A DNA stretch of 64,000 nucleotides from Watersipora subatra. Taxonomy: Eukaryota > Bryozoa > Gymnolaemata > Cheilostomatida > Watersiporidae. The notes beneath the pieces were generated by a model. It saw only the letters and a list, made by a program, of their open reading frames with translations, ran no database searches and had not been told where the DNA came from. The stretch spans positions 5,518,001 through 5,582,000 of the forward strand of contig NC_088714.1 in assembly GCF_963576615.1 (NCBI RefSeq), written 5' to 3'. The position numbers and the translations under genes are program-made. Below are positions 49,101 through 55,600 of this stretch, piece by piece. Each line of letters opens with the position of its first letter. The first letter of the stretch is position 1.

Positions 49101-52030
49101 ATAATAGAAGCTACGTACCATTAGGCGAAACTGGCGTTACATGTACATGTATCATTAGAGATTGTTATCAACACCTAACACTAATACATGACAAATTGTA
49201 TTGACTTTGATCTCTCGCTGATACTATGATAGCTGTAAAGGACTCCTAGTCTCACGTCAAGTGTGTGGTGTTAGTTAAGGTTATGGCTGAACAAACCAAG
49301 TAAGTCGTATAAAAACTAAGTGAAGAATGTAATGTGACGGCTGTGACAGTCTTAGTAATAAGTAAAGGCTTAAAATTATAACAAGTCATGAAGAGTCTAA
49401 TGCTCTATCAAGTCATAAACAATCTAATACTTTATCAAGTCATAAACAATCTAATGCTCCATCAAGTTATGAACAATCTAATGTTCTATAAAGTTATAAA
49501 CAATCTAATGCTCTATCAAATTATAAACAACCCTAATACTCTATCAAGTCATGAACAACCTAATGCTCCATCAAGTCATGAACAATCTAATGCCGTATCA
49601 AGTTATAAACAATCTAATGCTCTATCAAGTTATAAACAACCTAATGCTCTATCAAGTCATGAAGAGTCTAATGCTCTATCAAGTCATAAACTATCTAATA
49701 CTCTATCAAGTCATGAACAATCTAATGCTCTATCAAGTCATGAACAATCTAATGCCGTATCAAGTTATAAACAATCTAATGCTCTATCAAGTTATAAACA
49801 ACCTAATGCTCTATCAAGTTATGAACAGCCTAATACTTTATCAAGTCATAAACAATCTAATACTTTATTAAGTCATGAACAACCTAATACTCTATGAAGT
49901 TATGAACAATCTAATACTCTATCAAGTCATAAACAATCTAATGCTCTATCAAGTCATGAACAATCTAATGCTCTATAGAGTTATGAACAATCTAATATTC
50001 TATCAAACCATGCTAATACTCTATCAAGTCACGAACAATCTAATGCTCTATCATTTATTGTGAGTTGAATACATGGCGTGTAACATCATACTTTATCTGA
50101 AGGCAGTAGCAACAGCAACTTTATAACATATTATACTACTTTTGCTGCTTGAGAGGACAACTCCAACACTGATAGGATTAGTTTTTTACAAACTAAGCGT
50201 TTTTGATTAACAAAGTATGATAGCGTATGTCAGGATTTATGTTGTCACAACTGTCTGATATAAATGCTGAACTTCAGCTGTCTAATACACTATCTTTGTA
50301 TTATTTTTTGAGCTAATGTGCCAGTTCGTAGACATGAAAATGACTAACAGTCTCAATGTTTTAATACAATGCATTAATATTGCAAGTGGTTTTGACATTT
50401 TAAATTGCGCTCCTAATAGGGTGGGCCTTGCTTGCCAAGTAAAGTGCACTTTACAGAGGTCATTCATATGTAAACTTGATTTTTGTTTAGTAACACACGA
50501 AAGAAAGAAGCATTTATTACTGTGAACTAAAAAAAGTTTAGTAATCTGCTCTTCTGTTTAGCAACAACCTTGAACTGTCTGTGCACACAATATGATGTTT
50601 ACTAACCACTTTCCGAATTCGGTCCAAAGCTAGATCCCTCAAATCATCTGCCATAGCAAAGTAGCCTCTAGCAAAGACATTACCAGAGTCCTCCTTGCCA
50701 GAGATGAGGCAGTCAGGCCTGAACAGATCTCTTTTCCGTCCTGTTCTGATCACATCTAAACAGAAAACTTCATATAAGTTATAGTTATGTTCATTTGGTA
50801 GAATTCCAAACAAATGTAGAATGTGATAAGAGTTACCTAAACCTAGTAGGCTTTTGTATTAACTTCTGCCACATTAATCTTGATTGGCCACCTTTAGTTG
50901 CTCTCAACAATCTAGTTACTAGCTACAGTAGCTATTGAATAAATTTTGTTCTTTGTTAGTATAGCGCAAGAGGTTATATACATGTATTTATTTCTATAGT
51001 TGATTTGTAAACATGTCTGAGACTATATGAACAACTACAACAAAACAAAATTTCAGTAAAAACTGGAAAAAATGGTAACCATAATAATGGTGAATATGCG
51101 AGTAAACTGCTTTAAATTAGTTGTTTACCCAATTATATCATATTGGAATTAGCGAAATGTTGAACTGAAATAATTGTAAAACGTCTAAACAAAAATAATT
51201 AGTTTGATGAATGCGAGTTGATTTGGAAAATAAAATCAATTTAAAAAAATTAAAATAAACTTTCCGATTGAGCCAATCTTTATGTAGCACAAGAACAGCA
51301 CTACAATGATTAACAGTGGTTAACACTGATTAACACTTTTTATGTAGCAAAAGAAAAGTACTACACTGAAGAATATCTAATTAGGGAATGGCTTCAGCAA
51401 CTTGTCAAAATTTGACTGAGAGCATCAAGCAATAAAACTAACCATGTGTCAAAATATCTTGTAAAATATCACAATGTTTTCTGAGCATACATTTTCTTGC
51501 AATAGAACACTGTCAAACCTGAGCCTACATCATAGCAGTGATGAAACCTTTCGGTGATGTTAAATCTTTGCACTAACTTAACCTTGTCTGTAAGAAATTC
51601 ATTTTTATCAATCCTACCCACAACAGTTGGTTCAGTGTCAAGGATGACTGTTCTGGGAACATATTTGCCCTTAGAACACTCCTCAAAGAAAATGCCATTA
51701 GTTGACAAATCTAAATTCTTTCTACGCGTCTTTTTGATGGTGCCATCAGCACAGACATCGTGTTCAAGGCAGAAAAGCTCCCAGAGTGAGTCAGCAATCT
51801 GCACTCCACACTGTCCGAGGTGAATATTCACAACTCCTCTGTTTAGGTCAGCCTGTACCAAAACAATCCTGAGCTTTATAAGTGTACTTTCCCTCGACAA
51901 TAGAAGCATTGATCCGTAAAGCACACACTAAGGTGCAAGCATGTCGGTATAACTGTATAGTCACACACAAGCAATGTTCAACTACTCAGTGTAAGTAAAT
52001 GCTAGAGACGGATACATAGCTACTTACCAT
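31151..52030 (-). CDS. Divergent alpha-tubulin, complete (10 coding exons)
   Basis: GTP-binding microtubule subunit. Minus-strand exons: 52030-52028 (ATG only), 51852-51618, 50755-50607, 49012-48890, 48446-48246, 43320-43159, 42311-42154, 41676-41577, 41102-40928, 31383-31151. Phases agree at every junction, giving about 512 residues versus about 450 for the family. Conserved: [20 protein letters not shown] (the usual first Gly is Ser), [35 protein letters not shown]. An intron directly after the ATG is usual in animal alpha-tubulin genes. Divergent points: the Lys40 position is Arg; Asn of the T7 loop is Lys, while the Asp and the catalytic-type Glu (Glu254 equivalent) remain; the tail after DYQEV is about 70 residues long and lacks a terminal EEY. 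The tail exon also has a good donor at 31257, so the true C-terminus may differ. Introns 5 and 9 are enlarged by mobile elements. Confidence 0.85.
31809..32548. mobile_element. 740-bp MITE, TA-flanked
   Basis: The left end CAGTCAAACATGGATAACTC and right end GAGTTATCCATGTTTGACTG are perfect inverted repeats, bordered by TA on both sides. It is noncoding. It lies in the last intron of the tubulin gene. The terminal CAGTCA is shared with the smaller element at 28379-28546. Confidence 0.88.
32627..32753. repeat. Inverted repeat arm, left (partner 40757-40880)
   Basis: About 125 bp match the reverse complement of 40757-40880, with shared blocks such as AATCAAGGAGATTGA and GCTGAGATATAGCCAGCC. The outer end holds its own small palindrome (AAAGCATAAT...ATTATGCTTT). 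Without the gypsy element the two arms would be about 1.1 kb apart, so they probably bound one TIR or foldback element. Confidence 0.75.
33376..33379. other. Target-site duplication of gypsy element (left copy)
   Basis: ATAT directly precedes the 5' LTR and is repeated at 40415-40418 directly after the 3' LTR. The AT-rich context makes a chance match possible. Confidence 0.6.
33380..33948 (+). repeat. 5' LTR of gypsy element
   Basis: Begins TGTGATGG and ends CCACAACA. It has a TATA-like CTATATAAGC around 33500 and AATAAA hexamers near 33580 and 33811, giving promoter and polyadenylation signals. It equals the 3' LTR in length. Confidence 0.95.
33950..33967 (+). promoter_or_regulatory. Primer-binding site
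   Basis: TGGTGGCAGCAGTGGGAT starts 2 bp after the 5' LTR. Its complement ends in CCA and, from memory, resembles the 3' end of a leucine tRNA with about one mismatch. Confidence 0.7.
34044..35207 (+). CDS. Gypsy Gag (capsid part)
   Basis: An ORF of 387 codons with a gag capsid-like region (about residues 130-280; [17 protein letters not shown] and an alpha-helical part after it). The ORF ends without a zinc knuckle. A Cx2Cx4Hx4C knuckle (CFIC..., H, C) is encoded at about 35119-35180 in the +1 frame relative to this ORF, so nucleocapsid is separated from capsid by a frame change. This may be a mutation or frameshifting. Confidence 0.85.
   Translation: MAQGGDSRMFTNPFLPISKPFLDTTNPFTDADTDEKQPKQVMHSDTSVHVDGMTFIDDMYRKYVLELKDRQAASSRISSSAVEGLHNLAHLPVSTPRPTEQLQSTRLVEPTSKKDEVPNSTLSGRVDLKLPHFDGHGDVNLFIQQFTEICDVSRWDDRVALIQLRSCLEQTAKDCGRAETVAEVNRKLLQMFGLSASEAREQLHYLHLRAGEDYLSLGNRIERLSKLAYGGLGCAVENEMALEHFQRAVNDPALRRHLLLVKASNLEEAITAAKHYEIAGRQPVPSRTRDPPRVTQIDNPSGTSGKAAEDNSETDLAEVLFSMSLELEKQTKLIKDQSARIAALEQRSVDTTNVKSQSQTLLHMWRLFPSDAELYSTEEKTTTIHKS
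35208..36068 (+). CDS. Gypsy aspartic protease ORF
   Basis: The reading frame is open from 35208; the first ATG is at 35250 (272 codons). Residues [12 protein letters not shown] hold the DSG active site of retroviral-type aspartic proteases, and a later ILGMPFL matches the family's second conserved part. It ends at TGA 36066-36068. The next ORF is in the same frame, so this is one in-frame stop inside what is usually a single polyprotein. Confidence 0.85.
   Translation, partial: SGKLARFTPKITGKVGGPVSDTRYRKPNRQGRRETRVSQAGSPGELSQLKPIIRKPDLLPLPLQCSGDAANPPVGQSNCSTRVDAEHPCINFAATASALYIPGKVEGCSVHYLVDSGCTLNLLARRMFDRLPRKFLGGLLAFEHTTGTLADGSGLKFYGQIKLAGRLRSEPIELDFVVADIEPDAILGMPFLVSHNCLVSCLDSTVVMNGKHLRCTNQRGIDFVSRVQVIANESIPARSEQLVRCRLLNNICTPVGIVEDTGVAAKHGIAIAASVSTWSEERKFFV
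36084..39557 (+). CDS. Gypsy Pol: reverse transcriptase, RNase H, integrase
   Basis: An ORF of 1157 codons. [27 protein letters not shown] and YLDD. RNase [16 protein letters not shown] and DHASLLWL. Integrase: an HHCC zinc-binding region (HTLSHAG... to CEICQRAK), then the DDE core with [19 protein letters not shown] and [14 protein letters not shown]. All signature acidic residues are present and the ORF is uninterrupted. Confidence 0.96.
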   Translation: MQVCHLNAGSIIGQCVSLEKGQIVNSSVHMMDGNHRKCVSDENIPAIPSHLESLYEEATEACSQLSQRKAIAKLLHSFSDVFSKGDSDQGLTSLMKHSIPVKAMSQPIKQAPRRLGVEKEAEVSKQVHELSKQGLIEPAYGAWSSPVVLVKKKDGSWRFCIDYRRLNAITVHDAHPLPRIDESLEALAGSKLFSTLDLMSGYWQIPLDEDAKDKLAFCTREGLWRWKVLPFGLTAAPATFQRMMEQVLHGLHWKTLLLYLDDVIVMGNNFEEHYLNLEEVLSRFRSAKLKLKPSKCHLFQEEVAYLGHIVSSNGVATDPKKISAVATWPSPKNVTELQSFLGTVGYYRQYVQDFANKARPLTKLTSKTAKFEWTEECHAAFNILKQSLLTAPVLGYPNPALDYILDTDASLNGVGAVLSQIQDGQERVISYYSRALSRAQQNYCVTRRELLAVVKAVAHFRPYLYGKEFKIRTDHASLLWLCRRTTPSAQVARWLEILSEFTFAIEHRPGSKHGNADGLSRRPCHDCTKCDRVTKQCGEPSMGQIRHELSKRAQNENPVCTRIAGEKLMAQECADELLDENHIHEVVGTDCKASARSGPESSQTASLIVTNGDGCCMVEDSSTNDDCQNDEEQTTLDYSSNQQGGRNQPSPTPQSDTPSSDELCQAQLLPSDIATIYNAVKNQQSLDPAIVNLGSTELRKLSTMLSLMRIREDQVLVTRILVGKRSREVILCPMNMRKQVVWNTHTLSHAGIMSTLRRLRLTWYWPGMTSDVRRIVNSCEICQRAKSGGLHHSSSHRPLWVGRPWQKVAIDLVGPLPLTPRGNRWILVLTDHFTRWQDAVPLPDATAPIIAEALDNRIFCYFGLPEELHSDRGTQFEGDLMAELCAMWRITKTRRTAYHPQSNGVVERGNRTLGDSLRCLLLSQMEAQENWDIVLPQIMRAFRATPHAATEETANYLMLGRECRLLDQLIGGTHDVYETTRSEYASHMQDQLDTAYQLIRTQQMLPPRLPEQEDAIFKEGDLVLVQNKRRRKGIHPKLLPKFNGPFIIKKVFDNGTYKVAGQGTINECRLKLFTPASDLAGQLRSPRTSSDVDQSRNDSPSDIEEHIGLEENPASPDAALDQHFDDLNMSWEEQVPLPERPRRALRKPPWLKDHVLY
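39834..39845 (+). promoter_or_regulatory. Polypurine tract
   Basis: AGGGGTGGAGAA directly abuts the 3' LTR and is the expected second-strand primer site. Confidence 0.8.
39846..40414 (+). repeat. 3' LTR of gypsy element
   Basis: 569 bp, matching the 5' LTR throughout except GGG against GGA near the left end. It is followed by ATAT, the target duplication. Confidence 0.95.
40757..40880. repeat. Inverted repeat arm, right (partner 32627-32753)
   Basis: This is the reverse complement of the left arm. The pair encloses the gypsy insertion and about 0.6 kb plus 0.3 kb of unique flanking sequence. Confidence 0.75.
43980..44045. repeat. Short tandem repeat
   Basis: About three units of 22 bp reading AAAATCACTGTCGTCACTTTT, near the left end of the large TIR element. 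Confidence 0.8.
44455..47244 (-). mobile_element. 5'-truncated non-LTR retrotransposon (CR1/Jockey-like)
   Basis: It is on the minus strand, the same orientation as the tubulin gene. It holds the endonuclease-RT ORF at 47268-44578, a short 3' UTR and a terminal TA microsatellite at about 44456-44473 that serves as the 3' tail. The ORF1 gene and the first part of the endonuclease are absent; the 5' edge meets the TIR element at 47245. Confidence 0.85.
44578..47268 (-). CDS. LINE ORF2: endonuclease and reverse transcriptase
   Basis: 896 codons open; the LINE-like part begins at VGITETKID. The apurinic-type endonuclease shows [20 protein letters not shown] and GISDHDMI, but its N-terminus is missing. 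The RT shows [59 protein letters not shown] and YADDT. The C-terminal region after [10 protein letters not shown] fits CR1/Jockey-like elements. The first 15-20 codons run into the neighbouring TIR element and are not original. Confidence 0.9.
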   Translation of the reverse strand: MLRVAVPLLTYYLFIIIVGITETKIDSNFDDNELLGNRFTVYRNDRKQGAGGVLIAIRNSSPINIIRNIAGPGESLMTTVSFFSQVSLDIVILYRPPSEYNLVNLHGLLSDRNSRYPLILFGDLNLPDIDWTSGLGQIRRSSVRQSFHQEALDIFKCSDLSQLVRDPTHIKGNTLDLFFVENSLFDQLDFDTLLQPGISDHDMIITEVQLPNSNSKTNHDKCVTRYNFSEANYEEIDSLFFELLLRTEQENLSAQTLWEIFKNTTLSALKEFVPTLLSRPRGKPWMSRSLLRNIRKRDRAYQVYKKYPTQQNFEYLKGMKIAVKTEVSNSKTDFIECHITNELKVGNTKPLYNMINKSRGKSNNISCLENTDPEGIANSLADFFSSVFNETTSACPDFSLKSPPVQPMSKICIDIAGVKNLVTNLDVRKATGPDKISSYCLKEFSKNVPKFLPVFVSVLRASLEQSHVPLDWKLADIVPIFKSGRRDLPQNYRPISLTSITSKIIEHIISSSMWQHLSSFNLLSDNQHGFRKHFSTTTQLLDVTHFASKALAERREYHIVSFDFAKAFDKVPHQLLIHKLKAYRFDTGTLKWIEAWLRNRASVVQVNGYTSHNFSIKSGVPQGSVLGPLLFILYIDDLPLCVKDADCRLYADDTLLCMDLTNTSQLALQTNVTALQHWATQWGMTFNPEKCIHMQVGRSTPDFKLFMNGIFIPQANGLKYLGVFIQSDIKWHEHILNITKKSNKALGLIRRCLFNASISTKIVAYNTIVRPLLEYACQVWSPHAKGLIDKLETIQRRGVRWIFRLGPMDSVTECMRVNNIQELKDRREDLDLKFLKRIVFGLYDLDLNNYISFNPSHQTRHGVVHPHFRIDQYKHSFYNRMAPNVVGQGVDDSLSF
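47245..47987. mobile_element. TIR/foldback element with about 215-bp arms
   Basis: The left arm starts at GGTACGGCAACACGTAAC and the right arm ends at GTTACGTGCAGCCGTACC. The arms match for about 215 bp, for instance GCAATTAGTATAGTCCAAGA against its complement near 47785. It is flanked on both sides by TTAGTAA, a candidate 7-8-bp duplication as for hAT elements. No coding capacity. It sits exactly at the truncated 5' end of the LINE. Confidence 0.75.
49381..50052. repeat. 27-bp minisatellite, about 24 units
   Basis: Units of the form AATCTAATGCTCTATCAAGT plus CATGAAC or TATAAAC. It lies in tubulin intron 3. The apparent ORFs on the plus strand here are repeat artefacts. Confidence 0.95.
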
Positions 52031-52687
52031 CGCGCTTCAGCTGAATAGCGTTCAGATATAGCACTGTTGCAATTTATACATGCCAAGCATTCCAGAAATG
52101 ACATCATCGCTTTTATAGTACTTCATACAGTTTAATATAATTTTCATATAGACAAAATAAAAAATTCAAAGAAAATATGAATAAAAACGCATTGTATAAC
52201 CAGTTGGAATGAATGCATATAAATGACAAAAATGACAATGCCTGGTAACATATACAGTAGCAGTAATAAAGGCTAATGTTATTACAAAAGAAGGGAGCTA
52301 CAGAGGCCGCGACAGGCAGCTGATTGAATCTGATTTGAAATAGCAAAAATTCACTAAAAATAAACGAAGCATCGAAATTAAGTGGTATATAGCAAATATA
52401 AAATATATTATTATCAACGCATGAATGATAAAACTGCATAAGAAAATCAAAAAAAGCTGATTAAAGAGAATCATAGAATATATATGCTCCGTGCAGCCCA
52501 GCTGCACCAGTCGCACCAGCTGCACCAGTCGCACCAGCTGCACCAGGTGAATGTATGACAAAGCAAAGCGAAAAATAATGGCAGATTATTAAATAATGTG
52601 TAGAAATCTGTGTGCGTGCTTTTCTACCCTGACCAGCAATAGTAGGCATCTGTATGTTTCCAATCTCTGTGTGATTCCAGTCTTATC
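52031..52687 (-). promoter_or_regulatory. Short gap: PSTPIP 3' UTR and tubulin promoter region
   Basis: About 650 bp separate the PSTPIP stop codon from the tubulin ATG on the same strand, so the 3' UTR of the first and the promoter of the second must share it. A short GCTGCACCAGTCGCACCA repeat lies at 52495-52546; read on the minus strand it gives GAAGATGAAGATG in a 62-codon ORF, likely without function. No clear TATA box or poly(A) signal was found. Confidence 0.45.
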
Positions 52688-55600
52688 CTAACTAACAGAA
52701 GCGTACGTTGGGTCGGTGTAATCGTCCAGGGAACCTAAAACCAATCAGCCTAAAACAGTATAAACAACTTCATGGTTATGATACTGACACGCTATGATCA
52801 GTCTACCAAATACTACACTGATTTGACTGAACTCAAGTTTCACTACCCTCTAGTCTGTAAAGCTTTGCATAAGTACAAATAACAAGTAGCTTCTCAACAG
52901 AAGGTGTGCTAAGCCAGCTAGCTAGCACTGGACACAACAGGTCTGAAGGTGTGTTCAGCCAGCTAGCTAGCACTGGACACAACAGGTCTGGAGGTGTGCT
53001 AAGCCAACTAGCTAGCACTGGACACAACAGGTCTGGAGGTGTGCTAAGCCAACTAGCTAGCACTGGACACAACAGGTCTGAAGGTGTGTTCAGCCAGCTA
53101 GCTAGCACTGGACACAACAGGTCTGGAGGTGTGCTAAGCCAGCTAGCTAGCAGTGGACACAACGAGTCTGGGGGTGTGTTCAACCAGCTAGCTAGCGGTG
53201 GACACAACAGGTCTGGAGGTGTGTTCAGCCAGCTAGCTAGCAGTGGACACAACGAGTCTGGGGGTGTGTTCAACCAGCTAGCTAGCGGTGGACACAACAG
53301 GTCTGGAGGTTTGCTAAGCCAGCTAGCTAGCACTGGACACAACAGGTCTGGAGGTGTGCTAAGCCAGCTAGCTAGCACTGGACACAACAGGTCTGGAGGT
53401 GTGCTAAGCCAGCTAGCTAGCACTGGACACAACGAGTCTGGGGGTGTCTTAAACCAGCTAGCTAGCGGTGGACACAACAGGTCTGGAGGTTTGCTAAGCC
53501 AGCTAGCTAGCACTGGACACAACCGGTCTGGAGGTGTGCTAAGCCAGCTAGCTAGCACTAGACACAACAAGTCTGGAGGTGTGTTCAGCTAGCTAGCGGT
53601 GGACACAACAGGTCTGGAGGTGTGCTAAGCCAGCTAGCTAGCACTGGACACAACAGGTCTGGAGGTGTGCTAAGCCAGCTAGCTAGCACTAGACACAACA
53701 AGTCTGGAGGTGTGTTCAACCAGCTAGCTAGCAGTGGACACAACAGGTCTGGAGGTGTCTTAAACCAGCTAGCTAGCGGTGGACACAACAGGTCTGGAGA
53801 TATACTAAGCCTGCTAGCTAGAACTGGACACAACAGGTCTGGAGGTGTGCTAAGCCAGCTAGCTAGCACTGGACACAGCAGGTCTGGAGGTGTGCTAAGC
53901 CAACTAGCTAGCACTGGACACAACAGGTCTGAAGGTGTGTTCAGCCAGCTAGCTAGCACTGGACACAACAAGTCTGGAGGTATGTTCAGCCTGCTAGCTA
54001 GCACTGGACACAACAAGGCTGGAGGTGTGTTCAGCCAGCTAGCTAGCACTGGACACAACAGGTCTGGAGGTGTGTTCAGCCAGCTAGCTAGCAGTGGGCA
54101 CAACAGGTCTGGAGGTGTGTTCAGCCAGCTAGCACTGGACACAACAGGTCTGAAGGTGTGTTTAACCACCTAGTTTGTGCTGCCTAAACAAATCTAAAAG
54201 TGCAAACAGCCTACCAAAAACTTGTTGAATGATATCCTTGGTAAACAGAGTTTAATCATATGTTTGAGAGGAGATCGCATGCCTTGCTCAATTATAGTTG
54301 TTATGATATGCAGAACAAACCACACAAGGCGGACTAGCGAAACCAGACTAAAGACAAGATTAGTACTATTACATAACATCACGTCGGTGAAATGAGTTGC
54401 TAAGTCGGTTGAGGGTTTCAGTTGTATCTGAAATTTAGAAAAAAAGGCTGACAAATGGCAGGACTATTGGATCCAGCCCAAGCATACGCCAAAATACAAA
54501 CCTGGACAGGAAGGTAGCTGACGAGCGTCACTCGCAAAGAAATTGCTGCCGAGAGTAGTCGTGATCTGAGCTGCAGACGATGGCTTGCTGTCAAAGCAAT
54601 CATAAAGCACCGGAGCTACAAGAACAATTACAGTAGTCCAGAAACTACATAGCGGTGAGTCAACGCGGATACGTGTAGTTCCTCTAAATCTGTCCATAGT
54701 GTAGTTTGTAACAAGATGTTAATGAGCCACCAAACAGAATCTTTGTTTTATGCGTACATCACGCTACATCGGTGATATCTAAGATGACCATGAGTAAAAC
54801 TGCGTTGCTTATTAAGTTGGATCCGAATGCTTTATTGGTTAAAGCACCTAGCTGGTGCTGCCTATAATAAATTGAAAAGTGTGTTTTGACCGGCATTATT
54901 ATTTTGAAATTTAACAAATTCATGAAGTACTCTGATAGACAAAGATTGGTGAACTAGTGACAATTACCTGCGCTGAGATGACACAGTTGATGTCTGGAAA
55001 GTCTTAACTATCACCTGTTAGTTGACTGAGAGAGTTCAACATGATCACTGGTATCTATGAAATGGATGTTATTGCTGTCAAGTCAAATGCAACGCATAAA
55101 AATCATTTGTGTAATTTACAGTAAGTATATGTATTTTATTAAGGTATAATGAGGCCCTCAGTAGCACTGCAGCTAGTCGAGGTGCTGGGCCCGCAGTAGC
55201 ACTGCAGCTAGTCGAGGTGCTGGGCCCACAGAAGTTGGCATATTTTGACAATGAAGACAACATTCACCATTTTGTTAAAATTCGAAGTCTTGACTAATCT
55301 AGGCTTAACAAGTGACTCCTGAATTACCTTTAAAACTAGTAAATGTTTTGTAAGTCTATTTGAAAACTGTTCCATTGTGACGAAGCTCTGTGTACAATTG
55401 TTTTTTGATCGGAAGCGGTATAAAATTTTGATAATGGTAGATTGGTTTTCAAAAATCTAGTACTATAATGAGAATATTTTTTACTGTTCATTCATTTGAA
55501 TAGAATTTTGAATGGGCTATCAAGATAATTTTATACATCTGCTTATTAACAGGTAATACAAAAAGCTGATCAAACAGGGACTGAGATGAAGTCAGTGGTG

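Noticed and set aside
49381-50052. CRISPR-like array
   Set aside because: The units follow one another directly with no unique spacers, and the context is animal introns.
49388-50063. ORFs reading NALSSHEQS-type or LMLYQVMNN-type repeats
   Set aside because: Translations of the 27-bp minisatellite in tubulin intron 3; the frame choice is arbitrary.
52461-52649. Small minus-strand ORF with collagen-like GAAGATG repeats
   Set aside because: Only a few units, made by a short tandem repeat between two genes; not enough Gly-X-Y length for a collagen domain.
52833-54173. Long ORFs on both strands with 15-residue repeats
   Set aside because: The 45-bp unit is stop-free in these frames by chance. 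The array lies inside a well-supported intron of PSTPIP.
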